Assembly: GCA_004293855.1 (NCBI GenBank)
Contig: RDYZ01000218.1
Coordinates: 1 to 34,531, forward strand
Source of the DNA: Oscillatoriales cyanobacterium
GTDB lineage: Bacteria > Cyanobacteriota > Cyanobacteriia > Cyanobacteriales > Geitlerinemataceae
Direction of reading: 5' to 3'
Length of the DNA stretch: 34,531 nucleotides
Part shown: piece by piece, positions 1 to 9,600 of the stretch
How positions within the stretch are numbered: the stretch's first letter is position 1
Layout: every line of letters starts with the position of its first letter
Translations under genes and position numbers: made by a program
Notes under the pieces: generated by a model
Database searches by the model: none
What the model saw: the letters and a program-made list of their open reading frames with translations, nothing else
What the model was told of the DNA's origin: nothing

Positions 1-1
1 C

Positions 2-658
2 GATGATAATGCCCGTATCTTCGCGAATACTCTGTCTGGTGATTCCGGCAACATCACGATCAACACCGCCGATCTCTGGCTCGATCGCCGCAGCCGCATT
101 ACCACCAATGCCACCGGCAATGCCACCGGCGGTAATCTGCGGATCAACACCGAAACCCTGGTCGCCCTGCAAAATAGCGACCTGACCGCCACCGCTGAAA
201 ATAACTTCGGTGGACGGATCAACCTCAATGCCACCGGCATTTTTGGTGCAGCCGAGCGTAACGTCGATCGCGCGATCGCCAACGACTCTGAGCGGATCGC
301 CGAACTGACCCGTAACAATACCACCAGTGACATTACCGCCAGTTCAGCACTCGGCCCGGAGTTTAGCGGCATCGTGATGATCGAAACACCCGACATTCGG
401 GCCGATGAAGGCGTCACTGAACCGGTCACCCTAGCCGAATCTCCCCTCACGCAAAGCGCCTGCGATACCAAACCGGGCGAGACTCCCTCATCATTGCGTG
501 TGGTCGGACGGGGTGGCCTGCCGCCGAACCTTGAACAACTGGCTCTGGAAAATCTCGATGTGATCTTTGCCGAAGCGCAGAATTTTTCTCGATCGCCCAC
601 GGGTACGATTCAGCTTGCGGCCCGTTGGTCACCCCAGTTTGCCACCTGCTCCTGGTAA
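2..658 (+). CDS. C-terminal part of a filamentous-haemagglutinin / two-partner-secretion-like exoprotein (5' truncated by window edge)
   Basis: Frame +2 is open from base 2 (DDNARIFANTLSGDSGNITINTADLWLDRRSRITTNATGNATGGNLRINTETLVALQNSDLTATAENNFGGRINLNATGIFG...). It has repetitive beta-helix-like NITI/GGNLRI/GGRINL strands and the cyanobacterial FHA-type C-terminal motif 'VVGRGGLPPN'. The supplied ORF track shows only the internal ATG at 374. Confidence 0.85.
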   Translation, partial: DDNARIFANTLSGDSGNITINTADLWLDRRSRITTNATGNATGGNLRINTETLVALQNSDLTATAENNFGGRINLNATGIFGAAERNVDRAIANDSERIAELTRNNTTSDITASSALGPEFSGIVMIETPDIRADEGVTEPVTLAESPLTQSACDTKPGETPSSLRVVGRGGLPPNLEQLALENLDVIFAEAQNFSRSPTGTIQLAARWSPQFATCSW

Positions 659-674
659 AGGTGGCCTGTGGTTG

Positions 675-1181
675 TTATTGGACGATCGCCATCACGCGAT
701 AATTTCCTTCGCTCGTACTGTCTAAACCATTAACCACCACCACGTACTGTCCATCATTGGGCAGAGTTAGGGTTAATTCCGAATTCGTGTCACCGGTATC
801 AATGTCATCAATTTGACCAAGCTCAGTACCATTTTCATCTAGAACAATGAGGTAGGTATCAAATTCTTCACTGAGAACTGAGATCTGAACCACTTGACCG
901 GCTTGACCTTCAAAAGCGTAAGTATCAAACAGGCTATTGTCCGATGCGATAATCTCGTCCCCTTCTTCGAGGACACCCATTTCATCCAAGAGTACGGCTT
1001 CTGGATCAGGCTCGCTGGGTCCTTCTGCTAACTGTGGCTGGGTGACGGGGGCGGTGGGGATCGATTTGGCGATCGTGATTGAATCTGGCTTGAGGTTTTC
1101 CCCAAGACTGGCATGGGCTGGAAGGACGATCGCCGGAAGAGCCGCGCAAACAGCCAACGCTGTTAGAGGAAGAGGATGCAT
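675..1181 (-). CDS. Secreted protein with a bacterial pre-peptidase C-terminal (PPC) domain
   Basis: 168 aa with N-terminal signal peptide (LPLTALAVCAALPAIVLPAHA). PPC-like core: DNSLFDTYAFEGQAGQVVQISVLSEEFDTYLIVLDENGTELGQIDDIDTGDTNSELTLTLPNDGQYVVVVNG. Confidence 0.8.
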   Translation of the reverse strand: MHPLPLTALAVCAALPAIVLPAHASLGENLKPDSITIAKSIPTAPVTQPQLAEGPSEPDPEAVLLDEMGVLEEGDEIIASDNSLFDTYAFEGQAGQVVQISVLSEEFDTYLIVLDENGTELGQIDDIDTGDTNSELTLTLPNDGQYVVVVNGLDSTSEGNYRVMAIVQ

Positions 1182-1628
1182 AGGTTTAGGAGGAGAAGGT
1201 TGAGGGAAAATTTAAGTGGCAAGATTAACGTTCAAGCGCCGTTTGATTGAAATTATAGGCGAATCAAAATACCGCCGATCGTTGCCATTGCCACAAACCA
1301 GCAGGGCTGACGCAAAATTGCCAAGACCTCAGAGGTCTGCGTCTCGCCTCAACAGAACGGATAGGTCCACAACCCGTTGACGTTCAAGCGGGGATCTTTG
1401 GGAGGATCAGATTTTGCTCAACGCTTTAGCAGGCGTGGAAATTACAGGTGTGGAAAAAGCCCGGTGATCATCAGGGGTCGCGTCAACTAGTTTAAAGTAG
1501 ACCTCTCAGATACGTCGTCTGAGCCGTGCGTTTGCCCCCGGTGGTTGAGTCGTGCCGCATCACTCGATCGCCCTTCACCCGCACGATTCACCCCTTAATC
1601 CAACCCCTTGTCCGCTGCTGATCTACTG

Positions 1629-2858
1629 ATGTACCTCCGATCGATTGCCCTGCGACATTTTCGTAACTACCACGAGCAGCGGGTTGAGTTTCACGCCCCG
1701 AAAACGATCCTGGTCGGAAACAACGCCCAGGGTAAATCCAACCTGCTTGAAAGTGTCGCTTTTCTCGCCACCTTGGGCAGCCCTCGCATTCGCAACGATC
1801 GCGACCTCGTCTGCAATGGTGAAGAAGCGGCTCAGATTGATGGTGAGATTGAGTGCTTGCATGGACGATCGGAACTGCAAGCCATTGTGCGGCGATCGGG
1901 ACGGCGCACCGTGCGAGCCAACGGCGAAACCTGCCGCCGTCAAACGGACTTTCTCGGCACACTCAACGCCGTTGAATTTTCCTGCATCGATATCGACCTC
2001 GTACGCGGTACGCCGGACTACCGCCGCCGCTGGATCGACAGTCTGATTATTCAGCTTGAACCGATTTACGTGTACATTCTGCGGGAGTATGGCCGCATCC
2101 TCAAACAGCGTAACGCCGTCCTCAAGCAGCTTAAGCCGCTCCAGTCCAGTACGAACCCGGCGATCGCCGATACCCTACCCGCCCTCGATCAGCAACTCGC
2201 CACCGCCGGAACCAAAGTCATCCGCCGCCGCCGTCGCGCCCTCGATCGCCTCGCTCCCCTCGCCCGCCACTGGCATCATGCCATCGGTGGCGCAGCGGAA
2301 AACCTGACGATCGCCTATCGTAGCCAGCTTGACCCGGACGGTATGACCGATCGGGCGTCACGGCCTGCCCAAGCCGATCGCCCCACCGATACCGACGACC
2401 CGCACGCTATCCAGCAGCGTTTTTTAGACCGTTTACAGCAATACAACAGCGCCGAACGCGCACGCGGCACGACCCTGATCGGCCCCCATCGCGATGACAT
2501 CGAACTGATGATCGACGATCGCCCCGCCCGTCATTTTGGCTCCCAGGGGCAACAGCGAACCCTTGTACTGGCGACCAAACTCGCGGAACTGCAAGCGATC
2601 GAAACCGTCGTTGGTGAACCGCCGCTCCTCCTCCTCGATGATGTCCTCGCCGAACTCGACCTCATCCGTCAAAACCACCTGCTTGACGTGATCGAAGACC
2701 GCTTTCAAACCCTGATCACCACCACCCACCTCAACGCCTTTGATGCCCAGTGGCTCGATCGCTCCCAAATCCTCACCGTCGATCGGGGCTCAATTCTCCT
2801 CCACACTGCCACGACGTTACCCACATACCCCCCACATGCTTTTTCCTCTCCCTCATAA
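1629..2858 (+). CDS. recF: DNA replication and repair protein RecF
   Basis: MYLRSIALRHFRNYHEQRVEF...LVGNNAQGKSNLLESVAFLA (Walker A) ... LLLLDDVLAELD (Walker B); RecF SMC-like ATPase. The ATG at 1629 fits the family N-terminus better than the upstream start at 1608. Confidence 0.93.
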   Translation: MYLRSIALRHFRNYHEQRVEFHAPKTILVGNNAQGKSNLLESVAFLATLGSPRIRNDRDLVCNGEEAAQIDGEIECLHGRSELQAIVRRSGRRTVRANGETCRRQTDFLGTLNAVEFSCIDIDLVRGTPDYRRRWIDSLIIQLEPIYVYILREYGRILKQRNAVLKQLKPLQSSTNPAIADTLPALDQQLATAGTKVIRRRRRALDRLAPLARHWHHAIGGAAENLTIAYRSQLDPDGMTDRASRPAQADRPTDTDDPHAIQQRFLDRLQQYNSAERARGTTLIGPHRDDIELMIDDRPARHFGSQGQQRTLVLATKLAELQAIETVVGEPPLLLLDDVLAELDLIRQNHLLDVIEDRFQTLITTTHLNAFDAQWLDRSQILTVDRGSILLHTATTLPTYPPHAFSSPS

Positions 2859-3292
2859 ATCCCTGCAACAAATCTTTATTATTTTTTCGGTTTTCGTTTG
2901 AATTGTGTCAAATTATAAACAAGTTTAAATTCAGCATAATCTTTCGATTTTATCGAACACATCTTTTGGACTCATTTTAACGAGAATTAACAGTTTAAAC
3001 CGTTGTCCAGACAGCATTTAAATCCTTCTTTGAAGGTCTATAGACCGAGCCTTACAAGTAGATATATCCCACACTTGGGGGGTGTAAATTTGAGTCTGAA
3101 GCGCCTCAAAGCCACCGAGATCAAGTGTGTATCGTGGCAAATTCTTACAGATGAAGACGGAAATTGAGATACTTGTTTATAATCAGGGCATTGTTCTTAA
3201 TGCTCCGCAAGGCATCGTAACTCACGACCCGCTTTGTCTCGATGCACCTTGATGCACTTTGTCCGTTACTGTCCTAGAGGTCTCGTTCTGTA

Positions 3293-4036
3293 ATGCCCAG
3301 AATTCTTGTAATCGACGACGATCCGTCCATTTCAGAACTCGTTGCCATCAACCTTGAAATGGCTGGGTATGACGTTAGCAAGGCCGGGGATGGGGTCAAA
3401 GCGCAGGCATTAACCGTGCAGTTAATGCCCGATTTAATCGTGCTGGATCTGATGTTGCCGCGTGTCGATGGCTTCACGGTCTGTCAGCGGTTGCGACGCG
3501 ATGAACGAACGTCAGATATTCCGATTTTAATGTTGACGGCATTGAGTCAAACCCAAAATAAAGTCGAGGGCTTTAATGCGGGTGCGGATGACTACATGAC
3601 GAAGCCCTTTGAGATTGAAGAGATGCTGGCACGGGTGCGGGCGCTGCTTCGCCGAACCGATCGCATTCCCCATGCGGCGAAGCACACCGAGATTCTGAAC
3701 TATGGCCCGTTAACTCTGGTTCCGGAGCGTTTTGAGGCGATTTGGTTTGAGCAGACGGTCAAGCTCACGCACCTGGAGTTTGAGTTACTGCACTGTTTGC
3801 TCCAGCGTCATGGTCAGACGGTGTCGCCCAGTGCCATTTTGAAGGAAGTGTGGGGCTACGATCCGAACGATGACATCGAGACGATTCGGGTTCATATTCG
3901 CCACCTCCGCACGAAGATGGAACCGGAGCCGCGCCATCCGCGCTTTATCAAGACGGTGTACGGGGCGGGCTATTGTCTAGAGTTGCCGTCTTCTCCCTAT
4001 CCCGAAACTTTACCGGTGGCGAGCCGCAAGGCGTAA
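3293..4036 (+). CDS. rpaA: OmpR-family response regulator, RpaA-like
   Basis: Receiver domain ([25 protein letters not shown]...[15 protein letters not shown]...[18 protein letters not shown]) plus winged-helix DNA-binding domain ([32 protein letters not shown]...[30 protein letters not shown]). The wording closely matches cyanobacterial RpaA as recalled. Confidence 0.82.
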   Translation: MPRILVIDDDPSISELVAINLEMAGYDVSKAGDGVKAQALTVQLMPDLIVLDLMLPRVDGFTVCQRLRRDERTSDIPILMLTALSQTQNKVEGFNAGADDYMTKPFEIEEMLARVRALLRRTDRIPHAAKHTEILNYGPLTLVPERFEAIWFEQTVKLTHLEFELLHCLLQRHGQTVSPSAILKEVWGYDPNDDIETIRVHIRHLRTKMEPEPRHPRFIKTVYGAGYCLELPSSPYPETLPVASRKA

Positions 4037-4276
4037 ACCGATGATGCTGGGTTTGCACGGTGGCTGGAGCTGAGACGATGGCCGCACGGCAATAACATGA
4101 GAGCCTCTACAGGGGCGATCGCGCGATCGCCTCTTTTTTTGCGTTGGCAGACTTTTGAGCGCGGATCACACGGATCACAGCGAAGGATCACAGCGTTCAA
4201 TGATTTGATATGGTCTAGGGTCGGTCATGAACCGGCTGTAAAACGGAACAGGATTCACGCTAGATTCGGAAGACCT

Positions 4277-5869
4277 ATGACGATCGCGATCGATTTTGGT
4301 ACCAGCAATACGGTGGTGACGCGCTGGAATGCGGCGACGGGCAAAGCGGAAACGGTGCGCTTGCCGCTGGCGAGTCCGTTGGGGGATGTGCCGGTGGTGC
4401 CGAGTTTGGTGTATGTGGAGGATGCCGCCAGTGGAGCGGCGATCGTCGGTCAGGCGGTGCGAGATCGCGGCTTGGATCTGGTGAGCGATCGGCGTTTTTT
4501 TCGCAGTTTTAAGCGTGGCATCGGTGCGGATCTTCAGGGATTTTTGCCGGAATTGGACGGCGAAATCCTGCGCTTTGAGCGGATTGGTGAGCTGTTTTTG
4601 CGTCAGGTGATCGACGCGGTGCGGGCGGTTCCTCTGCCCACGGAGTCGTTAATTTTGACGGTTCCGGTGGAAAGTTTTGAGGTCTATCGCCAGTGGCTCG
4701 GGCAGGTGTGCGCGGTGACGGGGATCGATCGCGTGCGGATGATCGACGAACCGACGGCGGCGGCGTTGGGCTATGGTGCGACGGCGGCGAAATATTTACT
4801 GGTGGTGGATTTCGGTGGCGGAACGCTGGATTTATCCCTGGTGCAGCTCGATCGGGGAACGCAAAACCAGCGTAAACCCCTGGGCTTTATTTTGAAATGG
4901 GGTGATAAATCCTTTGCGGAGGAGTCGGGGCAAAAGGTCGAAACGGCGCGGGTGTTGGCGAAAAGCGGCCAGGATTTGGGCGGGACGGATATTGATAACT
5001 GGTTGGTGGATTATTTCGCCCAAACCCAGGGATTGGCAAAAAATGCGTTAACGACGCGGCTCGCGGAACGGTTGAAAATTCAGCTTTCGCAACGATCGGA
5101 GGCGACTGAGGTTTACTTTGATGAGGCGAATTTCGAGAGCTACGAGCTCAGTTTGGATCGATCGACGTTTGAGCAAATTTTGCGCGATCGGGACTTTTTT
5201 GAACGGCTCGATCGCAGCCTCAATCAGGTGCTACAGCAAGCCCAACGCCAAGACATCAGCCTGCGTGAGATTGACACGGTGCTACTCGTGGGCGGCTCGG
5301 TGCAAATTCCGGCGGTGCAGCGTTGGATTGAGGGCTATTTCCCAGCGGAGAAAATTCGGCAGGATCGCCCCCTCGATGCGATCGCGATCGGCGCACTCCA
5401 GCTCGAAGCGGGCATCGAGCTGCAAGATTTTTTGCAACACAGCTACGGGATTCGCTTTTGGGATCGCCGCAAGCAAGCCCATAGTTGGCATCCGATCATC
5501 CAAGCGGGTCAGCCCTACCCGACCCAAAATCCGATCGAAATCACCCTCGGTGCGTCCCTCGATCAGCAGCCGCAAATCGAGTTAATTTTGGGCGAGTTGG
5601 GCGATCGCAGCACGTCAACGGAAATCTTTTTTGATGGCGATCGGCTCATCACTCGCACCCTAGAGACGGATGACGCCCCCGTGAAACCGCTCAATGATAC
5701 GGATGCGGGTCGCGTCATGGCTGTCCTCGATCCGCCTGGTGTACCGGGGAGCGATCGGCTCAAGGTGCAGTTTCGGATTGATGAGCAGCGCTTTTTACGG
5801 GTGACGGTGGAGGATTTGCTGCGCTTACGGGTGTTGATTGACGATCAACCGGCGATCGAGCTGGATTAA
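4277..5869 (+). CDS. Hsp70 (DnaK-like) family protein
   Basis: MTIAIDFGTSNTVVTRW (phosphate-1), VRMIDEPTAAALGYG, LLVVDFGGGTLDLSLV, IDTVLLVGGSVQIPAVQ; actin-like ATPase with a short, diverged C-terminus. The internal ATG at 4277 is preferred over 4097. Confidence 0.87.
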   Translation: MTIAIDFGTSNTVVTRWNAATGKAETVRLPLASPLGDVPVVPSLVYVEDAASGAAIVGQAVRDRGLDLVSDRRFFRSFKRGIGADLQGFLPELDGEILRFERIGELFLRQVIDAVRAVPLPTESLILTVPVESFEVYRQWLGQVCAVTGIDRVRMIDEPTAAALGYGATAAKYLLVVDFGGGTLDLSLVQLDRGTQNQRKPLGFILKWGDKSFAEESGQKVETARVLAKSGQDLGGTDIDNWLVDYFAQTQGLAKNALTTRLAERLKIQLSQRSEATEVYFDEANFESYELSLDRSTFEQILRDRDFFERLDRSLNQVLQQAQRQDISLREIDTVLLVGGSVQIPAVQRWIEGYFPAEKIRQDRPLDAIAIGALQLEAGIELQDFLQHSYGIRFWDRRKQAHSWHPIIQAGQPYPTQNPIEITLGASLDQQPQIELILGELGDRSTSTEIFFDGDRLITRTLETDDAPVKPLNDTDAGRVMAVLDPPGVPGSDRLKVQFRIDEQRFLRVTVEDLLRLRVLIDDQPAIELD

Positions 5870-5910
5870 GGGTTGGCGGGCTTCGGTTGGACGGGCTTCG
5901 GTTGGATGGG

Positions 5911-5945
5911 GAGACCTCGGAGGTTTCTAAAACCTCAGAGGTCTG
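5911..5945. repeat. Inverted repeat between convergent genes; possible transcription stop
   Basis: AGACCTCGGAGGTTT-CT-AAAACCTCAGAGGTCT: near-perfect inverted repeat of two self-palindromic halves (ACCTCNGAGGT). Lies between the + strand Hsp70-like gene and the - strand hypothetical gene. Confidence 0.6.
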
Positions 5946-6360
5946 AATCGAGGTCTGAATCGAGACCTGGATCGCGGGGAAGCTGAAAGAAGATCGATCG
6001 CACGATCGCCTCCGCCTTTTCATCCAACCGCTCCCAGTCCACATCCTCATCCTCATCGAGCAGATCGCGATCGATCTCCACCTCGTAGGATTGTTCCGGA
6101 TCGTCCGTCACCACATAATTCTGAAAACAAACCCGAAAACACAGCTCCCATAAATTCACCGACTTCACCACCTCTCCACCCGTCGCTCGGGTGAGGTCGA
6201 GACAGTGACCGGGAATCGGCTCCGTCACCTCGCGAAATTCTCCCGTCCAAGACGAGGTTTCCAGCTTGGTTCGCAGGCGATCGAGCACCCGAATTAACGC
6301 AGGCTGCATCAGCAGTTCGGCGTATTCCCAGTCGGCTTCGGTTTTAAATCTTGGTTTCAT
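5935..6360 (-). CDS. Conserved hypothetical protein (cyanobacterial type)
   Basis: 141 aa ORF, MKPRFKTEADWEYAELLMQPALIRVLDRLRTKLE...; protein-like composition, convergent with the Hsp70-like gene. The C-terminus ends in a short DSDL repeat. Confidence 0.65.
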   Translation of the reverse strand: MKPRFKTEADWEYAELLMQPALIRVLDRLRTKLETSSWTGEFREVTEPIPGHCLDLTRATGGEVVKSVNLWELCFRVCFQNYVVTDDPEQSYEVEIDRDLLDEDEDVDWERLDEKAEAIVRSIFFQLPRDPGLDSDLDSDL

Positions 6361-6686
6361 AGGGCTACGGCCATCGTGATCAGGCAGGATGGAAAAGAGG
6401 TTGCCAGGGGGTAGAGGGATACGGTATCACTTTCAGCCGATTCAGTTTGATTCCAAACCGACCAGTGGACGATCGACACCTCGATCACCCTTAGCCGCCC
6501 TTACCATGACTCCACTTGTAAAACTGGCTGCATCGTGGCAACCCCGGATCAACGATCACGTCTAGATCCTCTAGATACCCGTTTGAGATGGATCTCGATT
6601 CGTTGTGATCGGTCTACCCACGAGAACCGACGCCGATCTCCAAGGTTTCAATGATCGCGTTGCCACCTTTATTGTCAGCAGGGATT

Positions 6687-9600
6687 ATGACACGAGTTCC
6701 CGATCCACCACCCGATCCACCGCCCAATCCACCGTCCGATCCCGATCTCAACGCCCGATCGTTGGATGAGCTGTGCTTTGCCCTCACCGCCACTCAGGGT
6801 CAGTTTAAGTTGCTGTTCGGCCATTGTAACTATCGTGAACTGCGCCAACAGATCAGCAGCAAACTCCTGCTGGGGACTGGGGCACAGGAGACGGGGAAAC
6901 CGCACCAACCGGAAGCGCAGCGGCCACAGATTCTTGAGCTTCAGGTGACGCCCGAGACCACCAGCCTGCTGCCGTCCTTGCTGGAATGTGCGATGACACA
7001 ACCCGATGCGGTGATGATTGCGGGACTGGAAACGGCGCTGAATGTGCGCGGATTACTCGAGGATCTCAACCAGCGGCGGGAACTGCTGCGCGATCGCTGT
7101 GCGTTTCCTGTCCTGTTTTGGCTGGATGATCAACTGTTGAGCTTGATGGTGCGACATTTGCCCGATCTGGAAAGTTGGGCAACGATCTACGCCTTTGACA
7201 TTGAACCTGAGCAGTTAATCGCCCAAATCGATCGCTTTTGTAATCACGTGTTTGAGCGGGTGATGACGCCGACGTCGGAGCCGTTTTTAAGTCGGTATCC
7301 ACTGATTCGCGATCGCGATCGGCTTGAACTGGATCTCGGGCTGCGTCGTCTTCAGCGTCGTGGTTACCAACTCACCCCACAGCTCCGCGCCAATCTTCAC
7401 TTTGTGGTGGGACGCCGTGCCTACGAACACGACAAAACAGAGGTGGCGATCCGCTATTTTCGGGACAGTCTCGCCTACTGGGAGGCGATCGGTGAACGGT
7501 TGACGATCGCCTCAACGGAGACGTTCCCCACCCCTGACGCTTCAACTGATTTAGCACCAGATCTAACCCCGGATCTCACCTCGGATCTAACCCCAGATCT
7601 AACCACCGACCCAACCCCACCGCTCAACGCCTTCGATAAATCCCAGGCACAGCAACAGATTCAAGCACTCAGTAAACAAGGTGTCCTTTGGGTTCACCTG
7701 GGGCTGTGCCAACTGCCGGGTCAGCACGTGCCCGACCCGGAACGCCGGGAACGTCTCCAGGCGGCGGCCCAATCCTTTCGTCAAGGGCTGGCAGCCTTTA
7801 CGAGCGCGATGCGTCCCGAGCTCAATGCAGCGGCGATCGTCTTTCTGGCTGAAGTCCTCGACGATCTGGAAGCATGGCGATCGCTCCAAGGGGTTTTGCG
7901 TCAGGCGATCACCCTCCATAAGCAGTATGGATCGCCCCTCGATTTGGCCGCCGATTATCTGCTGTTGGCCGAAGTTGCGATCCAGGAACACCGCTGGCAA
8001 CCGGTACAACTGTGGGCCGCACGAACGGTACAGCTCTTGACTTCAATGCTGCCGGACTCGTCGCGGTCTGAGTCCGATCGAGTGCTGTTGATGCAGATGG
8101 CTCACCTCTATCAGGCCCAGGTGGCCCAGCAACGGAACAGTCCCACCGCCTTGACTCAGATTAATCTGGCGATCGAGCAGTTAGCGATGACCGGGGACGA
8201 CGACACACCGACGCTCAATCCAGCTCGCTATCTGCACTGGTTGGAACGATCGCGTCGAATGTACTTCACCTTGGGGTGCTACCGCGAAGCACTTCAGCTT
8301 AAGTTGAAATATCAAGGCATCGCGCAACAGTACGGCTTTCAGGCGTTTGTCGGGATCGGTCAACTTGAGGCGCGTTGCGACCCTGGCCCGATTTTCCCGG
8401 AAAATGGGGTTCCAGTGTCACCAACCGAGGCGGTATCCCGTGAAATTCAGACATCAGGGCGCGGGCGCGATATTCAAAATCTGGTGGCTTTACTGATCCG
8501 TCCCGATCGCAAACTGATCGCAATTCATGGTCAGTCGGGGGTGGGTAAAAGTTCGCTGGTTCATGCGGGTCTGGTTCCCACCTTGCAGCGCACGTCGATC
8601 GCCGGTCGGGTGGTGTTACCGGTGGTGTTGGGTTTGTATGCCGATTGGCCAGCACGTTTGGCGCAACAGTTGAATCAAAACCTCAGCGCCCTGGGCTATA
8701 CGCCGATCGACAGCCTGCAAGATTTGGAGGATAAACCCTGGAAATTTGATGTGGATCGCATCCTGGAAGCGGTCACCGATCTGACGACCCAACATTTGGC
8801 GCTGGTGTTTATTTTTGACCAGTTCGAGGAATTTTTCTTTGCCAATGCGGACCCTGCCGATCGACTTAATTTTTACTATTTTCTCGATCGTCTGCTCAGT
8901 TTGCCCTTTGTTAAGGCAGCATTGGCGGTGCGTGACGACTGCCTGCACTGCTTGCTTGAGTGCGATCGCTGGCTGTCGATGGAGGTCACCCAGGGCGATA
9001 TTCTCAACCAAGCCTCACGCTACTACATCGGCAACTTTTCGCGGGGCGAGGCTCGCAATTTAATTCGCAGCCTCTCCGGTAACCGTTCCACGTTTAGGCT
9101 GGATGCCGATCTCATTGAAGAGCTGGTTCGTGATCTGTCCGCTGAACTCTCGGAGGTCAGACCGATCGAGCTGCAAATTGTCGGGGTTCAGTTGCAACAC
9201 GAGCGCATCACCAGTCTCGAAGACTATCGCGCCGCTGGCCCCAAAGCGAATTTTGTCCGCCGCTTTTTGATCGAAACGATCGGCCATTGCGGCCCCGAGC
9301 ATCAGGCCACGGCGATCGCGTTGATGTTTTGCCTCACCGACAAAAACGGCACACGCCCCATTCGTACCCGTGCCGATTTGGCCCAGGTGAGCCACGCGAG
9401 CCCCGCACAGCTCGACACCATCCTGCATATTCTGTGCGAATGTGGCCTAATTTTCGCCTTGCCCGATCGTCCGGCCTATCGCTATCAGCTCGTCCATGAC
9501 TATTTTGTCCCGTTCATTCGCCAGGAACAGGAACGCTACTATTCCGCTGAAACCGAGGCCCTACGCCAGGAAAATCGCCAGCTTAACGAAGATAAAGAGC

